Shown: positions 7,176-15,818, numbered from the stretch's first letter. The stretch: DNA of 48,854 bases from an uncultured Chthonomonadaceae bacterium (GCA_946479035.1 CAMLDW010000016.1:1-48854); one strand, 5' to 3'. Translations and numbers: made by a program. The notes: generated by a model from the letters alone, not told the origin.

Positions 7176-7961
7176 TCATGCGATCTGTGCCTGGCCCTGC
7201 TCGATCATGTACGTCCGTAGGCGTCCCATTGCCTGGGTGTGCAGCTGGTAGACGCGGCTCTCGCTCACGCCTAGCACCTTTCCGATCTCCTTGAAGGTCA
7301 GTCCTTCGAAGTAGTAGAGCCCGATCACGAGCCTCTCCCGCTCGGGGAGCTTGTCCACGCCCGCGGCGAGCAGCCTGCGCAGCTCGCGCCCTTCGATCTC
7401 GCCGTCCGTGCTGGCTTCGTGGTCGACGATCATATCCACGAAGTGGATGCTGTCGTCGCCGTCGCCGCCCGTGCCGCCCACAACGTCGTCCAGGCTGAAG
7501 ACGTTCGTGCGGCCCATCCGGAACAGCATGTCGTTGACGTCCTGCTCCGTGAGGCCCGTCTCCTCGGCGACTTCGTGCGGCGTCGCGGGCCGTCCGAGCT
7601 TCGGTTCCAGGCGCCCTTGCGCGCGGTCGACCGCCTTCATCTTTTCGCGGATCGAGCGCGGGACCCAGTCCTCGTCGCGCAGCATCTCGAGGATCGCGCC
7701 GCGTATCAGGGCGATCGCGTAGGTCTCGAACTTGACGTCGCGGGTGGGGTCGTACTGGTCCACGCTCTTGATCAGGCCGATGACGCCCGCTGAGATGAGG
7801 TCGTCGCGGTCGACTCCCCCAGGAAAACTGGTGACGAGCCGCCCTGCGGTGATCTTGACCAAGTACGAGTAGTGGTCGATCAGGCCGACGCGCGCCTCGG
7901 GGTCCTTGTAGACCTTGAACTGGACCCAAGTGCGTTGTAGGTGGTCGGGCGTGAGTGGCAT
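7176..7961 (-). CDS. fliA: RNA polymerase sigma factor, FliA/WhiG (sigma-28) type
   Basis: This sigma-70-family factor directs RNA polymerase to flagellar/motility or developmental promoters. The 261-residue size is typical. Region 2 is visible (VDRDDLISAGVIGLIKSVDQ, then ARP-like KFETYAIALIRGAILEMLR), as are region 3 (WVPRSIREKMKAV, GRPATPHEVAEETGL) and region 4 with its helix-turn-helix (LPERERLVIGLYYFEGLTFK, EIGKVLGVSESRVYQLHTQA). It lies in a three-gene minus-strand operon between a small membrane protein (12 bases upstream) and the charged small protein (9 bases between). No flagellar structural genes are in the window, so the regulon is inferred from the family. Confidence 0.92.
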   Translation of the reverse strand: MPLTPDHLQRTWVQFKVYKDPEARVGLIDHYSYLVKITAGRLVTSFPGGVDRDDLISAGVIGLIKSVDQYDPTRDVKFETYAIALIRGAILEMLRDEDWVPRSIREKMKAVDRAQGRLEPKLGRPATPHEVAEETGLTEQDVNDMLFRMGRTNVFSLDDVVGGTGGDGDDSIHFVDMIVDHEASTDGEIEGRELRRLLAAGVDKLPERERLVIGLYYFEGLTFKEIGKVLGVSESRVYQLHTQAMGRLRTYMIEQGQAQIA

Positions 7962-7973
7962 TGGCTCTGGCCT

Positions 7974-8255
7974 TTAGGCGGCCTCCTCCTGTTCCTCTTT
8001 CTGTTCCTTTGAAGCTGACTCTACCTCGGCAGGCTTGGCTTTCGGCTCCTTCGCCTTCTTGGGCTCCTTAGCCTTCTTGGGCGCCTTCTCGCTGGACTTC
8101 GGCGGCCCCACGACCACGTTCCAGACTCCCGTCAAGACGATCCCGGCGACGAACGCGATTCCACCACGGAGCAAGATCGTGAGGGGGTCGACGTCGGCGA
8201 GGATGCTTGCGCCCATCGCCACCAGCGCCATCAGTCCCGCAACGATCGTCTGCAT
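7974..8255 (-). CDS. Small membrane protein with a Lys/Ala/Glu-rich tail
   Basis: The 93-residue product has two hydrophobic segments (MQTIVAGLMALVAMGASI and ILLRGGIAFVAGIVLTGVW). A charged cytoplasmic-type tail with KEPKKAKEPKAKPAE repeats and EQKEEQEEAA at the end follows. It is the first gene of the sigma-factor operon. A longer start at 8303 exists, but neither start has a convincing SD; I prefer 8255 because it places the first membrane segment at the N-terminus. Function is unknown. It might tether or regulate the sigma factor, but nothing in the sequence shows that. Confidence 0.6.
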   Translation of the reverse strand: MQTIVAGLMALVAMGASILADVDPLTILLRGGIAFVAGIVLTGVWNVVVGPPKSSEKAPKKAKEPKKAKEPKAKPAEVESASKEQKEEQEEAA

Positions 8256-8449
8256 CTGGATGAATGCCCGTCCCTGGCACCTGCCACCGGTACCATTCCA
8301 CATTCTGGTAGTTGTCGCAGTGAACTGAAGGGGGACCCTCTTGCTTTTTGTCAGTTTTTGAACCTAAGAAGCTAGAGCAGAATCTCAGGGCCGTCGCGCG
8401 CCGGCCGCTTTTTCGGGCGAAATCGCGTCCCGGTCATCAAAACCGCTGT

Positions 8450-8455
8450 ATATTT
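8450..8455 (+). promoter_or_regulatory. Possible -10 element of the Cys-rich-protein operon
   Basis: TATATT stands in an AT-richer patch about 65 bases before the GTG at 8521. No good -35 is visible at the usual spacing, so this is only a candidate. The rest of 8304-8520 contains no gene that I can support. Confidence 0.3.
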
Positions 8456-8520
8456 AGGACTGAGTTGACGCGTGAACCCTCGGTCAAGGCTTCAAGAGTG
8501 GGGGGGTAACCGGCGGCTCA

Positions 8521-8970
8521 GTGGCGCTGGCAGTCTCCGTTTGCGTCTTTTTCTGGGCCCTGAGCCATCGGCCAGTCATCTTGGACGTTGACCAGTCCCA
8601 AAACGACCCGTCGTACGGCGCGCTTCCACAGTCGGTGGGCCTGGCGGTCAAGTCCGACGGACAGGAACCGGTTTTGGCCGTGTACCTCGGACCTTGCACA
8701 TCTTGTTCGTTGAAGGGATTTGACCCAACGCCCTTGAAGGCGCTGAATGCCCAAAAGGTTGCGATCGTTATTGGGGAAATAGATCAAGCTCAGGAAAAAG
8801 TGCTCCTATCCACGTTTGGCCGGATACTTCACGACGACTCCGGGGAGATCGGCCATGGGCTCAACGCCTATTTCCAGCCGCGCGGCTACCTCTTTGCCAA
8901 CTCGAGGGGGCTCGTTGGAATCCAGCAAGAAGATCAAACGATGGAGGCGTTCCTAGAAAGTGCGAAGTGA
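8521..8970 (+). CDS. Membrane-anchored thioredoxin-like protein
   Basis: The 149-residue product begins with a hydrophobic anchor or signal (MALAVSVCVFFWAL) and has a thioredoxin-fold pattern. A strand is followed by a CxxC active-site motif (AVYLGPCTSC, Cys 59 and Cys 62) and a helix, and further on YLFANSRGLVGI fits the strand pair near the cis-Pro region of TlpA-like proteins. This implies an extracytoplasmic thiol-disulfide role. GTG 8521 is the only usable start in the frame; a run of G at 8500-8506 may act as a distant SD. It is the first of four overlapping genes, one of which encodes a Cys-rich secreted protein. Confidence 0.6.
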   Translation: MALAVSVCVFFWALSHRPVILDVDQSQNDPSYGALPQSVGLAVKSDGQEPVLAVYLGPCTSCSLKGFDPTPLKALNAQKVAIVIGEIDQAQEKVLLSTFGRILHDDSGEIGHGLNAYFQPRGYLFANSRGLVGIQQEDQTMEAFLESAK

Positions 8971-9667
8971 CGTGCGGCGGCTCGCGCTCGCGGCGTGCCT
9001 TCTTTGTGGCCTTGTAGGCTGCGGCCGCTCGTCCGGCAAGGGCGCCGCCGAGCCGGCCGGCGAGGCCGTGCCCGCCACCGCAGACGGTGCCGCAGTCGAG
9101 CTGCTCGTCTACTATCAGTACTTCTTTGCGCCGTACGTTGCGGGAGAGCGGGACAAGGAGGGGTCCTGGATATCACGGGTGCCGGATCACAATCCCGTCC
9201 GGGACAGGCTCGAATACGAGATGGAAGGAGTCTTGTCGTCGAAAGGCGACAACAGTCAGTTTAGTGGGAAAGCTCCTGCTCCCACCTGCTTTGTTGCAAC
9301 ATTGGACGGTCGCACGAGCACCGCGAAGGAACCTGGACAGGCTGCCGATTCGAAGACGTATGGCGAAAGGATAGTGGAACAGTTCAAAGCGGAGTGGCAA
9401 GAGTCAGGAAACGACACGATCCTCATATGGGACTTTCGACACAACCCAGCAGACCACAACCTTCACGACGTGCAAGCGACGCACTTTGGGCTTGGGATAA
9501 CGGTTGACGGTCGCGTCGTCTTCCAGCGCAAGAAGGGGGACCCAGCCTCGATACGGTGGTGGAGGGGCGCCAAGCCGTATCCCTTCACCCAACAGATGAA
9601 GGAGCGTGCCGCAGCAGTGCTGAAGCGATTTGAGGAGCAGCACCCTCAAGAAGAGAAACGGTCATGA
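8960..9667 (+). CDS. Lipoprotein of unknown function
   Basis: It overlaps the end of the thioredoxin-like gene by 11 bases when started at GTG 8960; GTG 8972 is an alternative. The 235-residue product has a lipoprotein signal (RRLALAACLLCGLVG followed by the lipobox Cys) and a low-complexity Gly/Ala linker. A mature domain with motifs such as VYYQYFFAPYVAGERDKEG, NDTILIWDFRHNPADHN and HFGLGITVDGRVVFQR follows. I recognise no family. The overlap implies co-translation with its neighbours and a shared extracytoplasmic function. Confidence 0.65.
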   Translation: MRSDVRRLALAACLLCGLVGCGRSSGKGAAEPAGEAVPATADGAAVELLVYYQYFFAPYVAGERDKEGSWISRVPDHNPVRDRLEYEMEGVLSSKGDNSQFSGKAPAPTCFVATLDGRTSTAKEPGQAADSKTYGERIVEQFKAEWQESGNDTILIWDFRHNPADHNLHDVQATHFGLGITVDGRVVFQRKKGDPASIRWWRGAKPYPFTQQMKERAAAVLKRFEEQHPQEEKRS

Positions 9668-9948
9668 AACGAACAATAAGCGTCATCGTGGGAGCCATTG
9701 CCCTTTGCGGTTCTGCAACGAGCAACCTGTGCTTCCCGGTCTACCCGCTAGGTTGCCAGGACACTGGCTATGAGATCCAGTGGGCTGACTGGAGGTTTAG
9801 CTGCTTCACGCAGCCGACCTACTGTTGCGAAGTGAAGGAGCGCAGCGGCCAGTGCTTCTTCCACGGCCAGCCGTGGGGGAGCGTGTATGAGCGGCAAGTC
9901 GTGCAGGCCAACGGGGGAGCTTGCGGAACCGACTGCGTACCTTTCTAG
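9664..9948 (+). CDS. Small secreted cysteine-rich protein
   Basis: ATG 9664 overlaps the previous stop as ATGA. The 94-residue product has a signal peptide (MKRTISVIVGAIALCGSATS). The mature part carries eight cysteines (at about 23, 31, 47, 54, 55, 64, 87 and 91) along with many Trp, Tyr and Phe, as expected of a disulfide-stabilised exported domain. An even cysteine count and a thioredoxin-like partner in the same operon suggest a folding or reduction relationship, but this is inference. The family is unknown. Confidence 0.65.
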   Translation: MKRTISVIVGAIALCGSATSNLCFPVYPLGCQDTGYEIQWADWRFSCFTQPTYCCEVKERSGQCFFHGQPWGSVYERQVVQANGGACGTDCVPF

Positions 9949-10532
9949 CTGGATTTGCTCAGCGGGCGTGGGTTTCGGTCACGCTTTACCTGCTGGCGGG
10001 GGTCATATTGGCGGGATCGGTCTGGCAGCTTGTCAGACCGCTCTCGCCGGATGACGTGGTTGTCAACGCCCTCGTAACTGGCGACGAGCAACTCGTCTTC
10101 AAGGCGCTTTTTGAGGAGGAGAGGGCTGATAAAGACGTCACGCCAGAAGGGCTTCGGCTTGTTATGGAGAAGATAGTGCAGCCGACTCTCCGGCAGTGGC
10201 GTCTCGAAGGAAGAGGGCGTCGTCAGTGGTACGCCCAGCAGTCCGAAATCGGGGCCAACTACTACTTCGTGCATCGGTCCACGGGCGCGGTCGCGACCCT
10301 CGGATTCTCCATGTTTCGCGTGTCCGGGAACTACCGAACAAGCATAGCAACCTTGCTTCTCGCGGTTTGGAGACTCGATTCTCAGTCATCGGGTCGTCCG
10401 ACCACCCTCGATGAAGCTGACAGAAAGGGTCTTCGTAAGTTTGGCTCGATCCTTCGAGACGCTGGGATTACTCGCTATTACGATCCAATCCACGATACGA
10501 TGGTGCCTTTCCCACTCGACCGCAAGCCCTAG
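9921..10532 (+). CDS. Single-pass membrane protein of unknown function
   Basis: The start is TTG 9921, supported by GGGGGA at 9913-9918 directly upstream; it overlaps the Cys-rich gene by 28 bases. The 203-residue product has one N-terminal membrane segment (WVSVTLYLLAGVILAGSVW) and a soluble domain containing DDVVVNALVTGDEQLVFKAL and ANYYFVHRSTGAVATLGFSM. No recognised family. It is the last gene of the four-gene operon 8521-10532 and converges on the metallo-hydrolase gene, whose last bases it overlaps. Confidence 0.6.
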   Translation: MRNRLRTFLAGFAQRAWVSVTLYLLAGVILAGSVWQLVRPLSPDDVVVNALVTGDEQLVFKALFEEERADKDVTPEGLRLVMEKIVQPTLRQWRLEGRGRRQWYAQQSEIGANYYFVHRSTGAVATLGFSMFRVSGNYRTSIATLLLAVWRLDSQSSGRPTTLDEADRKGLRKFGSILRDAGITRYYDPIHDTMVPFPLDRKP

Positions 10533-11293
10533 AGTTCGAGCCTCAGTCCGTCATAGGCGAGTCGGATGCCTGCCGGGAGCTCTGCGTTCGTCCTGTCGTG
10601 GTCGTAGTCGTCGCTCAGGTGGGTGAAGTAGGTCCTCGCCGCGCCGATCTCACGGGCTACCTCGATCGCGCGCTCCATGTGGAAGTGGTTCGGGTGGGGC
10701 TTGTACCGGACCGCGTCCAGAACCAGTGTCTCCAGCCCCTCCAGCTTGGCCATCGCGGGCTCCGGGATGCGGCTGACGTCCGTCACGTAGGCAAAGTCGT
10801 TGACGCGCAGCCCAAGCACCGGGAACGGGCCGTGCTCGACCCAGAACGTCCGGATCGTCAGTCCGCACAGCTTGAGCACTTCGGGGACGTCGAGCAGCTG
10901 GAAGCGGGGAAGCAGCACCCCCGGCTCCGGCTCTTCGAAAGCGTAGGCGAAGATCCGCCGCACGTCCTCCTGGTAGCGCGGTGAGGTGTACACCGGCATC
11001 GCGCGGCCAGAGCGCTTGCTGAAGATCCCCAGGTCGTCCATTCCCATCAAGTGGTCAGCGTGGGTGTGCGTCAGGATGCAAGCGGCGACGTCGCCGATCC
11101 CTTCGCGCAAGAGCTGTAGCCGCAGCTCCGGCGCGCAGTCCACGAGCACGTTCCCGTCCGGCCCGCACAGGGCGATGGATGGGCGGGTGCGGTGGTTCTT
11201 CGGGTTGGCGAGGAACTCGGGCGGATACGCCTTGCCTGGCGTAGGGACGCCGTTGCTGGTGCCGGAGCCGAGCACCACGGCGCGCGCCCTCAC
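10529..11293 (-). CDS. Metallo-beta-lactamase-fold hydrolase, PhnP-like
   Basis: This is a zinc-dependent phosphodiesterase-type hydrolase. The start GTG 11293 overlaps the previous stop (GTGA) and gives the standard opening VVLGSGTSNGVPTPG. The metal motif THTHADHLMGMDD, the aspartate in YVTDVSR and the histidines in PHPNHFHME match the PhnP/YcbJ branch of the superfamily; PhnP cleaves ribosyl 1,2-cyclic phosphate. Length, 254 residues, is normal. No phosphonate genes are nearby, so the substrate is unknown. It is the last gene of the minus-strand run headed by RNase G. Confidence 0.85.
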   Translation of the reverse strand: MRARAVVLGSGTSNGVPTPGKAYPPEFLANPKNHRTRPSIALCGPDGNVLVDCAPELRLQLLREGIGDVAACILTHTHADHLMGMDDLGIFSKRSGRAMPVYTSPRYQEDVRRIFAYAFEEPEPGVLLPRFQLLDVPEVLKLCGLTIRTFWVEHGPFPVLGLRVNDFAYVTDVSRIPEPAMAKLEGLETLVLDAVRYKPHPNHFHMERAIEVAREIGAARTYFTHLSDDYDHDRTNAELPAGIRLAYDGLRLEL

Positions 11294-11907
11294 CGCTCGA
11301 ACGCCTTCTCCAAGACCTTGGAGGCGACCAGCGCGCTCGGCACCTCGCTGAACTGAGCGATCCGCTCGATGCACCGCGCAAAGTTGCGCTCGGCCAGGTC
11401 GTCGCTGATCGGCGTCTCGATCAGCGCCTCTGCGAGCATCGCGATCGCCTCGTCCATGAACCGCGCTCGGTTCTGCGGCAGGGACCGGTTCTTGGTCTCC
11501 GCGTACTTGCGGCTGAGCCTCTCGTAGATCCCCTCCCAGCTCGAGCGCGCGTTCAGCTCGGCCCGCGACCTCTCCAGCGCCTGCTCTTGGAGCTTGCGCT
11601 TGATCGCGTCGCCCGCTTTGGCAGCGGTCCAGTCCTCGAGCGCGACGCCTGCGATGATGCGCACGGCGATGCGCGAGCCGAGCTCGCGCCCGACCACGTC
11701 CTCGATCGCCTTTCGCGCCGCCGGGAGCCGCAGGTGCCCGGCCAGCTCGTTCTCGGCGTGGGGAAGGCCCAGAACGAGCACGCCGTCCTCGAGGGTGATG
11801 GGGGTGCAGGCGTTGAGCGCGGTCCAGACGCCCACGCCGGTGACCGCGTCGCGTATCTCGGGCAGCGCCCCTTTCCACAGCTCGGCAACTTCGGGCATCC
11901 GGCTCAT
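11290..11907 (-). CDS. DnaA domain I-like protein of unknown function
   Basis: The N-terminal 85 residues of this 205-residue protein follow the pattern of DnaA domain I: a helix with ELWKGALPEIRDAV, then ITLEDGVLVLGLPHAENELAG, then GSRIAVRIIAG. No AAA+ ATPase or DNA-binding domain follows; instead there is a charged helical C-terminus (IKRKLQEQALERSRAEL). This suggests a protein-interaction module rather than an initiator. It is coupled by GTGA overlap to the PhnP-like hydrolase. Assignment rests on pattern only. Confidence 0.6.
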   Translation of the reverse strand: MSRMPEVAELWKGALPEIRDAVTGVGVWTALNACTPITLEDGVLVLGLPHAENELAGHLRLPAARKAIEDVVGRELGSRIAVRIIAGVALEDWTAAKAGDAIKRKLQEQALERSRAELNARSSWEGIYERLSRKYAETKNRSLPQNRARFMDEAIAMLAEALIETPISDDLAERNFARCIERIAQFSEVPSALVASKVLEKAFER

Positions 11908-11938
11908 TATGGAGTCCGGGCGCGCCCGCCCGCCAGGA

Positions 11939-12454
11939 TCAGAGCTTGCCTGCAGCGAACGGGTCCTCGCCGACCTCGCGACCGCCCTGCTTGGGACGGA
12001 ACGCGAACTGGTTGAGCCAACGGCCCTGGTACACGATGTCGCCCGACATGCCCTCGCCGATCTGGCTGAACACTTCCGGCGCCGTCTCGAACTCCACCTT
12101 TCCCCTGCCCTGGACTTCGATCTGCACCAAGAAGCGCAGGTCCGCAGGGTCGAAAAACTCCGGGTCGATCACCGGCTCGGCGTGCCTGTCCGCGACGACC
12201 TTGGCTACGACGTAGACGTTGGAGGCCCGCTGGACCGGCTTCTTGTTCGGGTCGCCGAACGCCTCTCCCCAGCCGGTGGCCAGCCCAACGACCACCAAGA
12301 CGATTCCGACGGGGATCAAGAGCAGTCCGACCACCGTACCGAAAGGGATTGGGAGCATGAACGAGAGCACGGTGAGAAGGATTCCTCCCACCACTCCTGC
12401 GCCGCCCGCAAAGACGATCGCGCTGACCTGCTTCTGCTTCTTCTCGCCGTCCAT
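11939..12454 (-). CDS. Two-segment membrane protein with a C-terminal soluble domain
   Basis: ATG 12454 is preferred because GGGGGA lies just before it; GTG 12484, immediately after the RNase G stop, is the alternative. The 171-residue product has two membrane segments (AIVFAGGAGVVGGILLTVL and GTVVGLLLIPVGIVLVVVG). A beta-rich domain follows, with NVYVVAKVVADRHAEPVIDP and FLVQIEVQGRGKVEFETAPE. The end reads GDIVYQGRWLNQFAFRPK, reminiscent of DUF2500-type domains. Function is unknown. It is in an operon with RNase G. Confidence 0.65.
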   Translation of the reverse strand: MDGEKKQKQVSAIVFAGGAGVVGGILLTVLSFMLPIPFGTVVGLLLIPVGIVLVVVGLATGWGEAFGDPNKKPVQRASNVYVVAKVVADRHAEPVIDPEFFDPADLRFLVQIEVQGRGKVEFETAPEVFSQIGEGMSGDIVYQGRWLNQFAFRPKQGGREVGEDPFAAGKL

Positions 12455-12484
12455 TTCCCCCGGCTCCGGGGACGATTCTAGCAC

Positions 12485-14254
12485 CTACGCCGGACGAACG
12501 GCGCCCTGAACGATCACGTCGCCTACCGCGAACGCCCGGCGGATGTCCTGCAGCACGACCTTCACGCGCTGGCCGACGAACTCGCTGCCGCTCAGCAGCT
12601 CCACGTAGTAGCCGCCGTCGGTCCAACCGATCGCCTTCTCCACGGAGTCGTCCGAGGAGCTGCGCACGTTGCACTCCAGCACCTGCGCCCGGCGGTACCC
12701 CATGTGCTCGCGGTCCATGTCGTCGATCGAGCCAGACTCGATCTCGAACTCCTCGAAGACGAAGTCGAAGTTCGCACGGATGTAGAGCCCGCGCTTGAGG
12801 TCGTGCTCCATCTCCTCGATGGACTCGCCGTCCGCGCCGATCAGGCTCTCGACCACTGCGGGGTGGCACTCTACGAAGAAGGCGTTGCCGGCCTCGTTGA
12901 GGCGGCGGCGCATCTCTCGCTCGATCCAAAGGCCTACCGTGTCCGCGCTCGCGATCCGTCCGCGCCCTTCGCACGTCGGGCAGACGCTCGTGATCGCCTC
13001 GGTGACGCTCTCGCCGGTCCTCTTGCGCGTGATCTCGATGAGCCCGAGCGAAGACACGCGCCCGACCCTCGTGCGCGCCCTGTCCTTGGCCAGGATGCCG
13101 CTGAAGTGGTCGAGCAGCTTCTTGCGGTTGGCCGCCTCCTCCATGTCGATGAAGTCGATGACGATGATCCCGCCCATGTCGCGCAGGCGGAGCTGGCGGC
13201 AGACCTCCTCGGCCGCCTCCAGGTTCGTCTTAAGGATCGTGTCGCTCAGCGAGCGCGTCCCCACCTGCTTGCCGGTGTTGATGTCGATCGCAGTGAGCGC
13301 CTCGGTCTCGTCGATGACCAGGTACCCGCCGGCCTTGAGCCAGACCTTGTGCTCGAGCAGACGGTCGAGCTCCTTCTCGATGTCGTAGCGGTCGTAGATT
13401 GGCTCCCCACCGTCGTAGAGGTAGATCTTCTCCTTCAGCTTGGGCGCGACCATCCCCGCCACGAGGCTGACCTTCTCGTACTCCTCCGCGTCGTCGATCA
13501 CCAGCCGGTCGATCTCGTCGCCGAAGACGTCGCGGATCGTGCGGTAGAGCAGGGTCTGGTCGCGGTGCACGACTGCGGGCGCGCGCTGGCGCTTGGCCGC
13601 CTCGATCACCTGCGCCCAAAGCTGTTGCAGGAACTGGATGTCGGCCTTGAGCTCCGCTTGAGTGCGGCTCTCGCACTCCGTCCGTAGCACGAGCCCGAAC
13701 CCGTCGGGGATCAGCTTTTCGCCGATCTTTCGCAACCGGTCGCGTTCCTTGCGGTCCTCGATCTTGCGGCTCACGCCCAGGTGGTTACCCTCGGGCATCA
13801 GCACGACGTAGCGGCCGGGGAGCGAGATGCGGGTCGTGACGCGGGCGCCCTTGGTGCCGCGCGGCCCCTTCGTCACCTGCACCATCAGCTCCTGTCCCGG
13901 CTTGATCAGTTCCTTGATCTTGCGGCGGCGCAGTTCGCTACGGCGGATGCTCGCGGGGCTGCCGTCGCTTGTGTCCTCTGGCAGGATGTCCGCGACATAG
14001 AGGAACGCGTTGCGCTCAAGGCCGATGTCAACGAAAGCGGCGTCCATCCCGGGCAGCACGTTCTGCACGATCCCCTTGAAGATGGAGCCGACGACGCGCT
14101 CTTCGCGCTCGACGCGGTACTCCATGAGCTTGGCGTTCTCCAGCACGGCGATGCGCGTCTCGCGGCTGGCACAGTTGACGACGATCTCGATTCTGGAAGG
14201 GGCGGGCGCGCTCTTTCTGCGCGGGGCCCCTCGCTGGGAGCTTTGTCTTCTCAC
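12485..14254 (-). CDS. rng: Ribonuclease G/E family endoribonuclease
   Basis: It cleaves single-stranded AU-rich RNA and matures rRNA ends. The S1 domain is visible (GIVQNVLPGMDAAFVDIGL), as are the RNase E/G catalytic region (GGYLVIDETEALTAIDINTG, GGIIVIDFIDM) and the zinc-link CPTCEGRGR. GTG 14254 is chosen because AGAAGG sits six bases upstream, giving 589 residues and a short basic N-terminus before IEIVVNCASRETR. Upstream in-frame ATGs (14311, 14491) would add low-complexity sequence and run into the thymidine kinase gene. The C-terminal long region of RNase E is absent, so RNase G is the better name. It is divergent from tdk. Confidence 0.9.
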   Translation of the reverse strand: MRRQSSQRGAPRRKSAPAPSRIEIVVNCASRETRIAVLENAKLMEYRVEREERVVGSIFKGIVQNVLPGMDAAFVDIGLERNAFLYVADILPEDTSDGSPASIRRSELRRRKIKELIKPGQELMVQVTKGPRGTKGARVTTRISLPGRYVVLMPEGNHLGVSRKIEDRKERDRLRKIGEKLIPDGFGLVLRTECESRTQAELKADIQFLQQLWAQVIEAAKRQRAPAVVHRDQTLLYRTIRDVFGDEIDRLVIDDAEEYEKVSLVAGMVAPKLKEKIYLYDGGEPIYDRYDIEKELDRLLEHKVWLKAGGYLVIDETEALTAIDINTGKQVGTRSLSDTILKTNLEAAEEVCRQLRLRDMGGIIVIDFIDMEEAANRKKLLDHFSGILAKDRARTRVGRVSSLGLIEITRKRTGESVTEAITSVCPTCEGRGRIASADTVGLWIEREMRRRLNEAGNAFFVECHPAVVESLIGADGESIEEMEHDLKRGLYIRANFDFVFEEFEIESGSIDDMDREHMGYRRAQVLECNVRSSSDDSVEKAIGWTDGGYYVELLSGSEFVGQRVKVVLQDIRRAFAVGDVIVQGAVRPA

Positions 14255-14438
14255 AAAAAACCTTCTGTCTGGCTGACCATTTGGCGGAGAGCGTCGGAGT
14301 GGCCCTCTCATGCGCCGAAACGCGGCCTGGACTCCTATGATTGTACCCGGCTGCCCCCGTCCAGTCCCGGTGCGCGGGGCCGCCCGATCCGAGCCTGGGG
14401 CACGGACCAAGGGTCGGTAGACTCGGGCCACGAGCCGA

Positions 14439-15053
14439 ATGAAGAAGCTGGGTTCCATCACCGTCGTTTGCGGCAGCATGTACGCGGGCAAGTCCGAAGA
14501 GCTGATCCGCCTCGCCCGGCGCGCGCTCTACGCCAAGAAGAAGGTCCAGGTCTTCAAACCTACCATCGACAAGCGCTACGACCAAAAGATGGTCGTCACG
14601 CACATGGGCGCCAAGCACGAGGCGCTCTCGGTACGGAACGTTCAGGAGCTAGAGCGCGCGATCCGGCCGGACGCCGAGGTCGTCTGCATCGAGGAGGCGC
14701 AGTTCTTCGACGACTCGATCGCGGACCTCGCCGTGCTGCTTGCCGATAGCGGCGTGGAGGTGGTCCTGGCGGGGCTGGACCAGGACTTCCGAAGACAGCC
14801 GTTCGGCCCCATGCCGCGCCTGCTCGCGCTGGCCGACGAGGTGATCAAGCTGCGCGCGATCTGCCTCAAGTGCGGGAGGCCCGCCAGCCACACCTACCGC
14901 ACCATCGACGGCAAGCCCGCGCACAAGAACGACCCGGTGATCCTGATCGGCGCCACCGAGAGCTACGAGGCGCGGTGCCGCAACTGCTTCGTGCTCGCCG
15001 GCGCTCCCAAGAGAAGGCTTGTCAGAAAGCGCGCTACTGGCGGACGATCGTGA
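14439..15053 (+). CDS. tdk: Thymidine kinase
   Basis: It phosphorylates thymidine with ATP in nucleoside salvage. The 204-residue protein has the P-loop (VVCGSMYAGKSEELIRLARR), the Walker B/lid segment (DAEVVCIEEAQFFDD) and GLDQDFRRQPFGPM. The structural zinc cysteine pairs are present (CLKCGRPASHTYR and CRNCF), as in type II thymidine kinases. The start is ATG 14439; TAGACT at 14418-14423 is a possible -10. Its 3' end overlaps the convergent gene by 20 bases. Confidence 0.95.
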   Translation: MKKLGSITVVCGSMYAGKSEELIRLARRALYAKKKVQVFKPTIDKRYDQKMVVTHMGAKHEALSVRNVQELERAIRPDAEVVCIEEAQFFDDSIADLAVLLADSGVEVVLAGLDQDFRRQPFGPMPRLLALADEVIKLRAICLKCGRPASHTYRTIDGKPAHKNDPVILIGATESYEARCRNCFVLAGAPKRRLVRKRATGGRS

Positions 15054-15729
15054 TGTGCCCGCTGTATGTGGGGCCCGACTCCGTCGGCATGTTCTGGATC
15101 TTCGCCTCGTAGCGCACGACTGCTCCGCTCGCGAGGTCGATCCAGAACTTGCCCGTCACCGTGGTCGGGCTGTCGCCGCTCTTTTCCGCTGCGGCCACCT
15201 CGACGACTGCGACCTGCTTTTCGCCCTGCTTCTCCACGGAAGCGAGCTTGTAGGTGTTCGTCGTCAGGCGCGAACCGTGGTCCTTGCTCTCGGGCACGCT
15301 CACCGACCACGTCTCCCCGATCGCGACCGCGCGGTCAGGATACATGAACGAGGTCGTGTTCGCCACGCGGTAGGAGGATGGGGACGCGTTGTCCCCGCCG
15401 ATCGTCAGCGGCCGCCCGGACTTGTCGTAGGTCGTGACGGCCGTGATCGTCTGCGGGCTGTTCTGCACCATCTTGCCGCCGACGAACACCTTGTGCTCGG
15501 TCTGGTAGCTCGCGGTGAGGTAGGACCCGTCCTCCTTGACATCCACGATCTCCTCTGTGATCATCGACTGGTAAACCGTGGTCTGCTGGGTTCCGCCGAT
15601 CTCGAACGCCATCGTAAAGACCGACTTCGTCCCCTTGGTTGGCGCGAACTTGATCTCGTAGCTCTGAGGGCCGGCGTGGGCGGCCATCGCGGCAAGCAGC
15701 AGTGCGGTCGAAAGGAGCCTGGTCTTCAT
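15034..15729 (-). CDS. Exported protein of unknown function (DUF6263-like)
   Basis: The 231-residue product has a clear signal peptide (MKTRLLSTALLLAAMAAHA). Its mature part is beta-rich, with YEIKFAPTKGTKSVFTMAFE, KEDGSYLTASYQTEHKV and TVTGKFWIDLASGAVVRYE. The pattern, an accumulated quantity converted through a final strand with VRYEAKI, resembles DUF6263-type exported proteins, but I hold this lightly. It converges on tdk with a 20-base overlap and is transcribed from the region also serving the HAD gene. Confidence 0.7.
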   Translation of the reverse strand: MKTRLLSTALLLAAMAAHAGPQSYEIKFAPTKGTKSVFTMAFEIGGTQQTTVYQSMITEEIVDVKEDGSYLTASYQTEHKVFVGGKMVQNSPQTITAVTTYDKSGRPLTIGGDNASPSSYRVANTTSFMYPDRAVAIGETWSVSVPESKDHGSRLTTNTYKLASVEKQGEKQVAVVEVAAAEKSGDSPTTVTGKFWIDLASGAVVRYEAKIQNMPTESGPTYSGHITIVRQ

Positions 15730-15818
15730 GGGTGAGCCCTGGTACTGACGAGCAGTATGGTCGCTCGGTACTGGCCGCGGGCAGGGGAGGGGCCTTTTCC
15801 AGTATCGGCGGCGGGCCC

